8,068 bases of DNA, from contig CAZXCQ010000287.1 of assembly GCA_964639275.1 (NCBI GenBank), positions 1 to 8,068 on the forward strand. The letters are read 5' to 3'. Position numbers and translations under genes: made by a program. The first letter of the stretch is position 1. The number at the start of each line of letters is the position of its first letter. The stretch comes from CAZXCQ01 sp964639275 (GTDB lineage Bacteria > Desulfobacterota > DSM-4660 > Desulfatiglandales > Desulfatiglandaceae). The notes under the pieces are model-generated. The model was not told where the DNA came from. It made no database searches and worked only from the letters and a program-made list of their open reading frames with translations. Positions 1 to 6,098 of this stretch are shown in pieces.

Positions 1-76
1 CCGTCACAAAATGGCGTATCGGAAACCAACCCAATAGCCCTAAGGGGTGGAGTGAAGATACGCCATTTTGAGACGG
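1..76. repeat. Large near-perfect inverted repeat (hairpin element)
   Basis: Positions 1-20 and 57-76 are reverse complements with one mismatch (position 6 against 71). The 36-bp centre contains a weaker inner pairing of CCAACCC (26-32) with GGGGTGG (44-50), leaving an 11-base loop. The element lies beyond the 3' end of the minus-strand ferredoxin gene. No long U-run follows either arm inside the window, so it is not a standard intrinsic terminator. It could be a small palindromic or MITE-like repeat, the end of a mobile element, or a transcript-stabilising hairpin. The window edge prevents seeing whether the repeat extends further left. The structure is seen directly; its nature is unknown. 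Confidence 0.7.
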
Positions 77-181
77 CACTGCCGGGCCCCCTATTAGAGG
101 CATGTGGAGGAAAAAAAGACCCCCATGCCACACCACAATCGATTTATCCCCTGGTTTTTGAGAAGTTACGAAAATTGCCTC

Positions 182-211
182 AATCATCAATCGTCAATGT
201 TTAATCGTCAA
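182..211. repeat. Short imperfect 7-bp tandem repeat at the ferredoxin 3' end
   Basis: Read on the plus strand there are four heptamers in a row: AATCATC (182-188), AATCGTC (189-195), AATGTTT (196-202, diverged) and AATCGTC (203-209), followed by AA. The last unit covers the stop codon of the minus-strand ferredoxin gene. The array is short and may be chance or slippage. Confidence 0.4.
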
Positions 212-414
212 GCGGCCCCCTTTAACCACTCCGGGGTCTTGTCTTCAAGTGCCTTGTATCCAAATACGACACAGGCGGTCTTGCAGCAACCGCATCCGAT
301 GCAGTCATCGGTTTCAACATAGATGGAAGACTGCTGGTCCTTAATGGCGCGGACGGCACACACCCTGAGAGCATAGCAATCCTTGCAGTTGTGTTTGCAG
401 ATAACATTGAGCAT
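208..414 (-). CDS. Small ferredoxin-like Fe-S protein
   Basis: A 68-residue cytoplasmic protein with nine cysteines. The second half has a classic 4Fe-4S motif, C38-x2-C41-x2-C44-x3-C48, plus an extra Cys43, and ends in a ferredoxin-like VVFGYKAL. The first half has Cys6, Cys10, Cys13 and Cys19 in the unusual spacing C-x3-C-x2-C-x5-C, followed by AVRAI, which resembles the CPVxAI tail of a normal first cluster motif. It probably carries one or two 4Fe-4S clusters and passes electrons. A good ribosome site, AAAGGAG, precedes the ATG by about six bases. It lies 100 bp downstream of the glutamate synthase-like gene on the same strand, with no convincing terminator or promoter between them, so it may be co-transcribed and serve as that enzyme's electron carrier. 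The family is clear; the partner is inferred. Confidence 0.85.
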   Translation of the reverse strand: MLNVICKHNCKDCYALRVCAVRAIKDQQSSIYVETDDCIGCGCCKTACVVFGYKALEDKTPEWLKGAA

Positions 415-514
415 CTTTTTCTCCTTTCATGTAAGCACCTAGTGGCTTGATATTATTAATAAAAAGTGATAATAGAATGAATTTAGTTAGCTACAGAGGC
501 TTTTCAACCCGGAA
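415..514 (-). other. AT-rich spacer between synthase-like gene and ferredoxin
   Basis: This 100-bp gap is AT-rich and contains TATTAT- and TAATAT-like strings on the minus strand, but I could not pair them with a -35 box at sensible spacing. No terminator hairpin is visible. Read-through from the upstream gene is the simplest reading. Confidence 0.35.
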
Positions 515-2080
515 TCATCCCAGAATCTTATCGATTTCTTCCTTGTCCGAGTCCATCACATAGGGAATACCGGATATATCAGCCGCTTCCCGGGTGAGTG
601 CCACCAGGTCGTTTCTTTCGATATACTTCAAGGCGAACTTCCGTTCACCAGCCATCAGCTGCTGAAGCCCCTGCCGGAGGCGATCGATGTATGAATACAT
701 GCCAATGGCCCCGGCGGGCAGTTTTGCAAAATCACTTCCAAAACGCTCCTTTAGCTGTGCACCGACGGCAAAGAGTTTCAGATATCCGTCACCAACATCC
801 TCTCCTTCGAGCTCCATCTTTTCAGCCATCATCTTGCCGTGGGTCTTTCCCACCATGGCAGCCGTCATAATAGCCCTCCCGAAGAGAACGGCCTTGACAT
901 AGGGGGCACCCAGCGCGAGGACTTTAAACATGTGGTCTTCCAGTGACAGCCCCCCACCAACGGCGATCGGTGGGATATAGGCGCCCTTGGCCTTCAGACG
1001 TTCACACATCTCATACATCAGACACTCCAGTTCAACAGTCGGAATCCCCCATTCATTCATCATACGCCACGGGCTCATGCCTGTCCCGCCGCCTGCCCCG
1101 TCAATCGTCAGCAGATCGATCTTTGCGTCCGAGGAGTACTTGATAGCGCGGGCCAGGTCTGCGGGGCGGTAGGCGCCGGTCTTGAGGGTCACATATTTTG
1201 CCCCCACGTCTCTGAGATGTTCGACCATCTTATGAAAGGCCTCCTCATCCACCATGCCCAGTCTCGAGTGTCTTTCAAATTCCGAAATGCCCCCGGTCTT
1301 GAAGGCCTCCTGGGCCGCGGGGGTGGTGGGATCGGGCAGAACGATGTATCCGCGTTCCTTCAGCTGCATGGCCCTTTCAATACTGGGCAGCTTCACCTCA
1401 CCGCCGATATCCTTGGCACCCTGCCCCCACTTGAGCTCAAAGATCTCAACCCCCAGCTTTTCAATGACGTACTCAGGGACACCCAGCTTGGTGTCTTCCA
1501 CGTTGGCCTGTACCACCAGTCCGCCCTTGCCGTCATACCACTGTTTGTAAATGTTGACCCGTCGTTCCATTTCGGGTGATCTTACGATCTTGCCGTTTTC
1601 AAACTCTGCCTGAGGATCCATACCACAGATGTTCTCCCCGGCCACCATGACGATTCCCGATATTGCAGCCCCGGCTGCCATATCTTCCCAGTTGATCCTT
1701 GCAACATCGGTTGATCCAACTGCGCCCGTAATAACGGGGAAGTCAAGATGGAGGCTTCCGTCCGCACCCACAACGCCAGTGCAGTCCACGGCGGGGAATG
1801 TGGCGACATCGGGGTCGGCATCAACACCCACGGCCCCCACACAGGTTCCCTGGATATTAAAATGCGAGAAATCGATCGGATAGTCTTTGTCAGCCCCGGC
1901 AGTGATCTTGCCATAGGGTTGCGGATAGATCATCTCGCGCCCCTTTAGGGCCGAACGCCCAATCTCACACGGCCCCTCACACCCATCCAGGCAGGTTACG
2001 CAGATCCCCGATACGGGTGCCGGTTCGACACGGGTTGTGGTTACGGTTGCAGCACTACGGTTGGGCTTGCTAAATGACAT
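515..2080 (-). CDS. FMN-binding glutamate synthase-like protein (short, GltB central/FMN domain type)
   Basis: A 521-residue protein matching the FMN-binding TIM-barrel domain of glutamate synthase, the part that converts 2-oxoglutarate plus ammonia to glutamate. Seen in the sequence: KWGQGAKDIGGE (about 218-228), corresponding to the family's QGAKPGEGG region, and IDGAGGGTGMSP (about 326-337), corresponding to the FMN-site DGGDGGTGASP of GltB. A glycine run follows at about 374-377. Full bacterial GltB is about 1500 residues; the glutaminase domain and the C-terminal beta-helix are absent here. The cysteine-rich 3Fe-4S segment of GltB is not recognisable, although Cys353 and Cys359 remain. 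Instead the N-terminus has C27-x2-C30-x3-C34-x3-C38, likely an Fe-S site. The start is supported by AAGGAGG just upstream. The leader carries an ANTAR-type antitermination element. Ferredoxin-linked glutamate synthesis is plausible, but the real substrate is unproven. Confidence 0.88.
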   Translation of the reverse strand: MSFSKPNRSAATVTTTRVEPAPVSGICVTCLDGCEGPCEIGRSALKGREMIYPQPYGKITAGADKDYPIDFSHFNIQGTCVGAVGVDADPDVATFPAVDCTGVVGADGSLHLDFPVITGAVGSTDVARINWEDMAAGAAISGIVMVAGENICGMDPQAEFENGKIVRSPEMERRVNIYKQWYDGKGGLVVQANVEDTKLGVPEYVIEKLGVEIFELKWGQGAKDIGGEVKLPSIERAMQLKERGYIVLPDPTTPAAQEAFKTGGISEFERHSRLGMVDEEAFHKMVEHLRDVGAKYVTLKTGAYRPADLARAIKYSSDAKIDLLTIDGAGGGTGMSPWRMMNEWGIPTVELECLMYEMCERLKAKGAYIPPIAVGGGLSLEDHMFKVLALGAPYVKAVLFGRAIMTAAMVGKTHGKMMAEKMELEGEDVGDGYLKLFAVGAQLKERFGSDFAKLPAGAIGMYSYIDRLRQGLQQLMAGERKFALKYIERNDLVALTREAADISGIPYVMDSDKEEIDKILG

Positions 2081-2116
2081 GACCTTCTCCTCCTTCTTTT
2101 GAGTGATTTAAGAGAC

Positions 2117-2154
2117 AAAAAGGCGTCTTTCCGATTACGGAAGAAGACGCCTTT
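2117..2154 (-). terminator. Intrinsic terminator in the leader of the glutamate synthase-like gene
   Basis: In the minus-strand RNA a 10-bp outer stem, AAAGGCGUCU pairing with AGACGCCUUU (plus-strand 2145-2154 with 2119-2128), is capped by a second 5-bp stem UUCCG/CGGAA with loop UAAU and a two-base bulge (UC). Five U residues (2117-2121) close the 3' side, followed by GUCUCUU. It sits about 36 bases before the start codon and would stop transcription before the coding region unless prevented. Its 5' arm is shared with the second ANTAR hairpin. Confidence 0.85.
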
Positions 2155-2193
2155 GTCTTTTATTATTGAAGGCTTCCTACACCTTTGTAGGAA
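2144..2193 (-). promoter_or_regulatory. ANTAR-type dual-hexaloop antiterminator RNA
   Basis: Read as minus-strand RNA there are two hairpins. P1 (2174-2193) is UUCCUAC, loop AAAGGU, GUAGGAA: seven perfect pairs. P2 (2144-2159) is AAGAC, loop AAAGGC, GUCUU: five perfect pairs. A linker of about 14 bases separates them. Both loops have six bases with A at position 1 and G at position 4, the recognition signature known for ANTAR proteins such as EutV and NasR. The P2 loop plus its 3' strand (2144-2154) are the 5' arm of the following terminator, so P2 and terminator cannot form together. A GAF-ANTAR gene lies directly upstream on the same strand. Structure is seen; binding by that protein is inferred. 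Confidence 0.88.
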
Positions 2194-2219
2194 ATCTTAT
2201 TTTATATTTAATACATATT

Positions 2220-2247
2220 TGTGTATCATAATTTTTCATTATGTCAA
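2220..2247 (-). promoter_or_regulatory. Possible promoter for the synthase-like operon
   Basis: On the minus strand a perfect TTGACA -35 box (2242-2247) is followed after 16 bases by TACACA (2220-2225), a poor -10 match. The region is very AT-rich, so the exact -10 is uncertain. The position, about 25 bases before the first ANTAR hairpin, fits a promoter whose transcript begins with the antitermination leader. No sigma54 -24/-12 element was seen. Confidence 0.45.
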
Positions 2248-2324
2248 GAGATTTTTATTTTTGCTTGAATGATGAGTTCAAATGTGGGTAAGGGTCAAAA
2301 CGCAGGGTGGGAGTGCAAATGACA

Positions 2325-3035
2325 TTAAATCTCATCCGAGAGGAGAACGGCCTCGGCCACGTGGCGCATGGATTTCCGGGAATCCATGCTGCGTCTCTGT
2401 ATCCAGCGGTATGCCTCATCCCCTTCCATCTTCCGACGTCGCATCAGGACCTCTTTGGCCCGCTCCACTAGTTTCCGTGTCTCCAGTTCCTCCTGGATCA
2501 CGTTGGTCTTGACCATCAGTTCGGTGTTGAGGATGGCCACGGCCGCCTGGTTGGCCACGGCGGTTACAAGGTTTACCTCTGTTTCCGAGAAATTGTGCGG
2601 TTCGGCCGTAAAGCAGTTGAGCACCCCGATCACCTTTTTATCCTTGACCTGCAAGGGCACCCCGAGCATGGATACGAGGCCAAGCTTCTTTGCCATCTCC
2701 TTTTCCTTGAACCGGGGCTCTTCAAGGACATTTTTGATGATCAACGGTTCGTTATGGCTAGCAACATAGCCCACCACCCCCTCATGCATCTTGAGGGAGC
2801 GGTCCTTCATATATTCAGGGTCAATGGCCTGGGTCGCTTTCAAACGGATCACCCTGGGATCTGTAGAGTCATCGATCAACCACAGCGAGCAGATCTCAAC
2901 ACCCGTCACCTTTGCCGTGACCATTACGATCAGCTTGAGTATATCCTCCAGGTATTGCTCGGAAGTAATAGCCCGGCTGATATCTGTGATCGCCTTTATA
3001 TATCTATCATAGGTCTTTTGGGTTATTCTTTCCAT
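2325..3035 (-). CDS. GAF-ANTAR domain transcription antitermination regulator
   Basis: A 236-residue soluble regulator. Residues about 20-172 form a GAF domain, a small-molecule or redox sensing fold; the stretch MLGVPLQVKDKKVIGVLNCF (123-142) is typical. A short helical linker follows (about 172-188). Residues about 184-236 form an ANTAR domain: RKLVERAKEVLMRRR, then GDEAYRWIQRRSMDSR, then HVAEAVL match the family pattern of three helices that bind RNA hairpins with six-base loops. There is no receiver domain, so it is probably controlled by a ligand bound to GAF, not by phosphorylation. The gene lies 244 bp upstream of the glutamate synthase-like gene, whose leader contains a matching dual-hexaloop target. 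Its start codon has only a weak, distant ribosome site (GAGG about 14 bases upstream). The GAF ligand cannot be named from sequence. Confidence 0.9.
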   Translation of the reverse strand: MERITQKTYDRYIKAITDISRAITSEQYLEDILKLIVMVTAKVTGVEICSLWLIDDSTDPRVIRLKATQAIDPEYMKDRSLKMHEGVVGYVASHNEPLIIKNVLEEPRFKEKEMAKKLGLVSMLGVPLQVKDKKVIGVLNCFTAEPHNFSETEVNLVTAVANQAAVAILNTELMVKTNVIQEELETRKLVERAKEVLMRRRKMEGDEAYRWIQRRSMDSRKSMRHVAEAVLLSDEI

Positions 3036-3243
3036 ATCAGGTGGGGCATCCTCTTTTCTGATCCATCAGGAATGAGGGCCGGTTTTACAGGTATATACCC
3101 ATCAGACAAAGAGGTCCTCTTGCGCTTTGACGTAACCTCTTGTAGTCTACTTAAGAAAAATGGAATTTTCAACGCAATTCAACCGATTCAGGTTCCTTTT
3201 GTAAATGGTCGAAAAAGATTCTCTTACCAAAAGGAGGGCTATC
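3036..3243. promoter_or_regulatory. Divergent control region between the ANTAR gene and gdhA
   Basis: This gap must hold the promoters for both divergent genes. A TTGACG hexamer at 3127-3132 could be the gdhA -35 box, with only a weak -10 (TTAAGA, 3151-3156) at 18-bp spacing. Two small palindromes may be operator sites: GGTATATACC (3090-3099) and AAGAGG-T-CCTCTT (3109-3121). No sigma54 consensus and no ANTAR-plus-terminator arrangement was found here. Confidence 0.3.
3231..3238 (+). promoter_or_regulatory. Ribosome binding site that fixes the gdhA start
   Basis: AAGGAGGG lies five bases before the ATG at 3244. An in-frame ATG at 3205 lies upstream of this site and lacks a comparable one, so the shorter protein is preferred. 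Confidence 0.85.
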
Positions 3244-4503
3244 ATGACCCAAAAACGAATCAACCCCTTTCAGGTCGCACAGCGACAGGTGGATATTGCC
3301 GGCCGATATCTGGATGTAGAGCAGGGCATACTCGAAAAGATAAAGAGCACACGCCGTGAATTGATTGTCCATTTCCCCGCCAAAATGGACGATGGCTCGG
3401 TCAAGATCTTTACCGGCTACCGGGTACAACACAACGACACCCGGGGTCCTTTTAAGGGCGGGATCCGGTATCACCCTGATGTGAACCTGGATGAGATCAG
3501 GGCCTTGGCCATGTGGATGACCTGGAAGACGGCCGTGGTGAATATCCCGTTTGGAGGTGCCAAGGGTGGGATTGAGTGCAATCCCAAAAAGATGAGTGAC
3601 AGCGAAATCGAAGGGATGACAAGACGTTTTGCCTGGGAGATATCGGTCTTGATTGGACCGGATGTGGATATCCCCGCGCCGGATGTCTATACCAATCCCC
3701 AGGTGATGGCCTGGATCATGGACACCTATTCCATCATGAAAGGATACACTGTTACAGGTGTAGTGACTGGCAAGCCACTGGAGCTGGGTGGGTCGTTGGG
3801 GCGCTTTGAGGCCACCGGGAAAGGGGTGGTCATTACCACCCTCAAGGCCTGCCAACACCTGGGGCTTTCTATTGAGGGGGCTCGCATTGCTATTCAGGGG
3901 GCAGGAAACGTGGGGGGTATCGCGGCCCGCTATTTTGATAAGGCGGGTGCCAAAGTGATTGCCATAAGCGATTCAAAAGGGGGCATCTACAGGGAAAGCG
4001 GCCTCGAAACAGAGGATGTCTTAGAGTGTAAGAAACTGTACAAGTGTCTGTTGCCTGAGGAAATCAAAGGAAGCGAGTCAATTACCAACAAAGAATTATT
4101 AGAAATGGATTGTGACATCCTGATCCCAGCCGCCTTAGAGAATGTCATTACAGAGGAGAACGCTGGCGAGATAAGGGCCAAAATGGTTGTGGAGGGCGCC
4201 AATGGTCCGACCACCCCGGAGGCAGACGAGATCCTGAATGACAAAGGAATCACAGTGCTTCCAGACATCCTGGCCAATGCAGGGGGGGTGGTGGTTTCCT
4301 ATTTTGAATGGGTCCAGAACTTACAGGAACTGCTGTGGAGTGAGGAGGAAATATCAGAACGTCTCGAAAATATTCTCCACAGGAGCTTTGATGAGGTGGT
4401 GGCGATCGCTCAGGAAAAAAAGATTCCGATGCGGTCAGCTGCTTATGTCCTTGGAGTCGGAAGGGTCGCCAAGGCCCATGCCCTCAGAGGGATCTATCCT
4501 TGA
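3244..4503 (+). CDS. gdhA: Glutamate dehydrogenase (Glu/Leu/Phe/Val dehydrogenase family)
   Basis: A 419-residue cytoplasmic enzyme, full length for the hexameric type: it interconverts glutamate with 2-oxoglutarate and ammonia using NAD(P). All key residues are present: Lys71 in GPFKGGIRYHP, Lys95 in WMTWKTA, catalytic Lys107 in PFGGAKGGI and catalytic Asp147 in PAPDVYTNP. Their spacing (24, 12, 40) equals that of the well-studied Clostridium symbiosum enzyme (Lys89, Lys113, Lys125, Asp165). The Rossmann motif GAGNVG is at 219-224, and NAGGVVVSYFEWVQN lies near the C-terminus. Coenzyme preference is not certain from sequence. The gene is divergent from the GAF-ANTAR/glutamate synthase-like group and convergent with the signalling operon. 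The locus thus holds two possible routes of ammonia to glutamate. Confidence 0.96.
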   Translation: MTQKRINPFQVAQRQVDIAGRYLDVEQGILEKIKSTRRELIVHFPAKMDDGSVKIFTGYRVQHNDTRGPFKGGIRYHPDVNLDEIRALAMWMTWKTAVVNIPFGGAKGGIECNPKKMSDSEIEGMTRRFAWEISVLIGPDVDIPAPDVYTNPQVMAWIMDTYSIMKGYTVTGVVTGKPLELGGSLGRFEATGKGVVITTLKACQHLGLSIEGARIAIQGAGNVGGIAARYFDKAGAKVIAISDSKGGIYRESGLETEDVLECKKLYKCLLPEEIKGSESITNKELLEMDCDILIPAALENVITEENAGEIRAKMVVEGANGPTTPEADEILNDKGITVLPDILANAGGVVVSYFEWVQNLQELLWSEEEISERLENILHRSFDEVVAIAQEKKIPMRSAAYVLGVGRVAKAHALRGIYP

Positions 4504-4594
4504 TCCAGCCGTTCCGGCCGCCCAAAACCCACAGAAAGGTCAGTCCAGTTCAGTCTTTCGGGGTCGCTTAGGGCATGCCCCGGCGTGGACGAGA
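4504..4594. other. Convergent intergenic spacer, no clear terminator
   Basis: The 91 bp between the 3' ends of gdhA and the receiver gene contain a 10-bp palindrome GGGCATGCCC (4571-4580) and a weak GAAAG/CTTTC pairing, but no GC-rich hairpin with a T-run on either strand. Confidence 0.4.
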
Positions 4595-5038
4595 CTAATC
4601 CTCCCATAAAGCGGCCCTGGGTGAAGAGATGAACTCCCTGACCCTGGCTTCCCGGATACGCTCCTCATGTTCGGTCTTTTTGGAATGGGCCCTGTTTATC
4701 TTGCTGATGAGATCTTCGTTCTCGCATGGTTTTAGGAGATAGTCAAAGGCGCCGAGCTTCATCCCTTCAATGGCCGATTCCACGGTCGCATGCCCTGTCA
4801 GCATGATGACCTCGGTCAAGGGTTTTATCCGCTTGATCTCCCGCAGGACATCGATCCCGTCCATCCCGGGCATACGGACATCCAGGATGACCACATCAAA
4901 ATTGTAGTGTCCCAGTTTTTCTATGGCATCTTCACCAGCAAGAGACGTTGTCACATCGTAATCGCGGATCGTCAGGCGCTCGGACAAGGCCTGGACAAAT
5001 TCCTCCTCATCATCGACAATAAGAACCCTTGTTTTCAT
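4595..5038 (-). CDS. Stand-alone response regulator receiver protein (last gene of the signalling operon)
   Basis: A 147-residue CheY-like receiver with all functional residues: acidic pair Asp9-Asp10, phospho-acceptor Asp53 in VVILDVRMPGMDG, Thr81 in MLTGHA and Lys103 in YLLKP. The receiver ends near residue 120; the remaining tail is short, charged and helical and resembles no known output domain. It must therefore act by protein contact or as a relay intermediate. A strong ribosome site, GGAGGG, lies six bases before the ATG, and the gap to the preceding degenerate kinase gene is only 14 bp. It is more conventional than the other receiver of this operon. Regulation is presumably from the operon promoter at 7910-7938. 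Confidence 0.93.
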   Translation of the reverse strand: MKTRVLIVDDEEEFVQALSERLTIRDYDVTTSLAGEDAIEKLGHYNFDVVILDVRMPGMDGIDVLREIKRIKPLTEVIMLTGHATVESAIEGMKLGAFDYLLKPCENEDLISKINRAHSKKTEHEERIREARVREFISSPRAALWED

Positions 5039-5052
5039 CTATATCCCTCCAC

Positions 5053-5718
5053 TTAGGGTTGGATCTCTTTGGGAAATGTTAAGACAAATTTTCCGGCGCG
5101 GGCATCGACTTCAAGTTTGGCCTCGAGGGCCCCCAGCATGGCCTTTTCCCTTTCCGAGGGAAATTTCCCTTTTTCTATCTCTCCCAGGCCTTCGAGCCCC
5201 TTGAATTGAATCTGCGCACCTCCTTGATTTTGCTCAACCGTCATGCGGACCGTCTTTCCATCTCCGGCTGCTTGCATGGCATAATCCAGGCACAACCAGA
5301 TGAGGTTCTCCAGATAAAAGGGGGCCGTCGTAATCTCCGCCGGAACCGCGGGGCGCGCGGTCTCCAGCATGACTTCCCGCATGGCGGCCGACCTCCTTGA
5401 AAGCGCCGTCACCAACTCCAGGTATTCGCCCACATCAACGCGTCTTAATAGATCGTCGACACTGTGGGCAAACTGATTCATATTATTGACGATTTCATCA
5501 GCCCGACGGACCTGGTCCGTAACCTTTCCGACCAACGCCTTGATCCGCTCCAGGTCAAGGGGTCTGCCCTTATCTGTCATAAGGATCAGGTCTTTGATTA
5601 GACCGGAATTTTCATTGATAACCGCCAATACGTTTCTAATCTCATGGGATATGGAAGCAGTCATCTTCCCGAAAAACTGAAGCCCGGCATCGCCGACTAT
5701 GTCTCGATTGAAGCTCAC
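5053..5718 (-). CDS. Degenerate histidine kinase / DHp phosphotransfer-like protein
   Basis: A 221-residue soluble protein with GTG start and a strong ribosome site, AGGAGG, six bases upstream. Residues about 12-90 form a dimerisation/phospho-acceptor domain with an intact SHEIRN box (His25). It closely resembles the same region of the upstream kinase (HEIRNVLAVINENSGLIKDL against HEINNPLAIINEKAGLIKDL). Residues about 125-216 occupy the place of the ATPase domain but lack its motifs: the N-box asparagines are replaced (Leu142 and Tyr146), there is no DxGxG box near residue 173, and no GxGLGL box near 190. It has no sensor domain or membrane segment. It probably cannot bind ATP and may pass phosphate between the two flanking receivers, as Spo0B or ChpT do. 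That role is inferred. Gaps to its neighbours are 11 and 14 bp. Confidence 0.85.
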   Translation of the reverse strand: MSFNRDIVGDAGLQFFGKMTASISHEIRNVLAVINENSGLIKDLILMTDKGRPLDLERIKALVGKVTDQVRRADEIVNNMNQFAHSVDDLLRRVDVGEYLELVTALSRRSAAMREVMLETARPAVPAEITTAPFYLENLIWLCLDYAMQAAGDGKTVRMTVEQNQGGAQIQFKGLEGLGEIEKGKFPSEREKAMLGALEAKLEVDARAGKFVLTFPKEIQP

Positions 5719-5729
5719 GTCCTTCCTCC

Positions 5730-6098
5730 TTACCTGCTGAGGAGATCTTTCATCTTTTCTATGAGATTTTCAATATTGACCGGTTTTACCAGATAGTATT
5801 CGGGGCCGGCTTCTGCTGAGCCCGCCCTAAAGTCCTCTTCGGACCCATGCCCCGTCAAAAAGATGAATTTCATGTCAGGAGATTTTTCCTCCATTTTCTT
5901 TTTCAGTTTTATTCCGCTGATCTTGGGGATCTTCACATCTAATACGGCAACATCGTAGTTTTCCTTATCCAGTCTCTTTAGTGCCTCTTCGGCACTGGTC
6001 GTCCAATCCGCGTCAATCCCTCTCATAGACAACCGCTCTGCCATGGTGGAGACAAATTCCTCCTCGTCATCAACCAATAATACCCTCATTAGACCCAT
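5730..6098 (-). CDS. Stand-alone response regulator receiver protein (second gene of the operon)
   Basis: A single receiver domain of 122 residues with no output domain. Seen: Asp10-Asp11, phospho-acceptor Asp54 in VAVLDVKIPK, Thr82 in FLTGHG and Lys105 in YLVKP. The sequence around 91-101 (RAGSAEAGPEYY) is less typical than in the other receiver. Two starts are possible: the ATG at 6098, 11 bases after a GGAG, overlapping the kinase gene by ten bases; or the ATG at 6089, which overlaps the kinase stop as TAATG and gives MRVLLVDDE, closer to the usual receiver N-terminus. Either implies translational coupling with the kinase. It is the natural first acceptor of phosphate from that kinase. Confidence 0.92.
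   Translation of the reverse strand: MGLMRVLLVDDEEEFVSTMAERLSMRGIDADWTTSAEEALKRLDKENYDVAVLDVKIPKISGIKLKKKMEEKSPDMKFIFLTGHGSEEDFRAGSAEAGPEYYLVKPVNIENLIEKMKDLLSR

Noticed and set aside
99..129. Hairpin GGCATG/CATGCC with an A7 (T7 on the minus strand) run, considered as ferredoxin terminator
   Set aside because: The T-run falls in the loop, not after the stem, and the inner pairs are poor, so it does not fit an intrinsic terminator.
104..322. 72-codon plus-strand open frame opposite the ferredoxin
   Set aside because: Overlaps the cysteine-motif gene on the other strand and crosses repeats; no recognisable features in the translation.
3155..3170. Plus-strand hairpin GAAAA, loop AUGGAA, UUUUC upstream of gdhA, fitting A1/G4 of an ANTAR hexaloop
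   Set aside because: The stem is five mostly A-U pairs, no matching second hexaloop follows (AACC-GAUUCA-GGUU downstream has the wrong loop bases), and there is no terminator before gdhA.
3205..3243. Upstream ATG giving a gdhA product 13 residues longer
   Set aside because: The strong AAGGAGGG site lies after this ATG and correctly spaced for the ATG at 3244; family members normally begin close to that point.
2595..3359. 254-codon plus-strand open frame opposite the GAF-ANTAR gene and across the divergent promoter region
   Set aside because: It overlaps a clearly conserved GAF-ANTAR gene and the gdhA start on a different frame; its translation resembles no family and it has no convincing ribosome site.
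3169..3858. 229-codon minus-strand open frame opposite gdhA
   Set aside because: Shadow of a full-length glutamate dehydrogenase with all catalytic residues; His- and Pro-rich translation without any domain.
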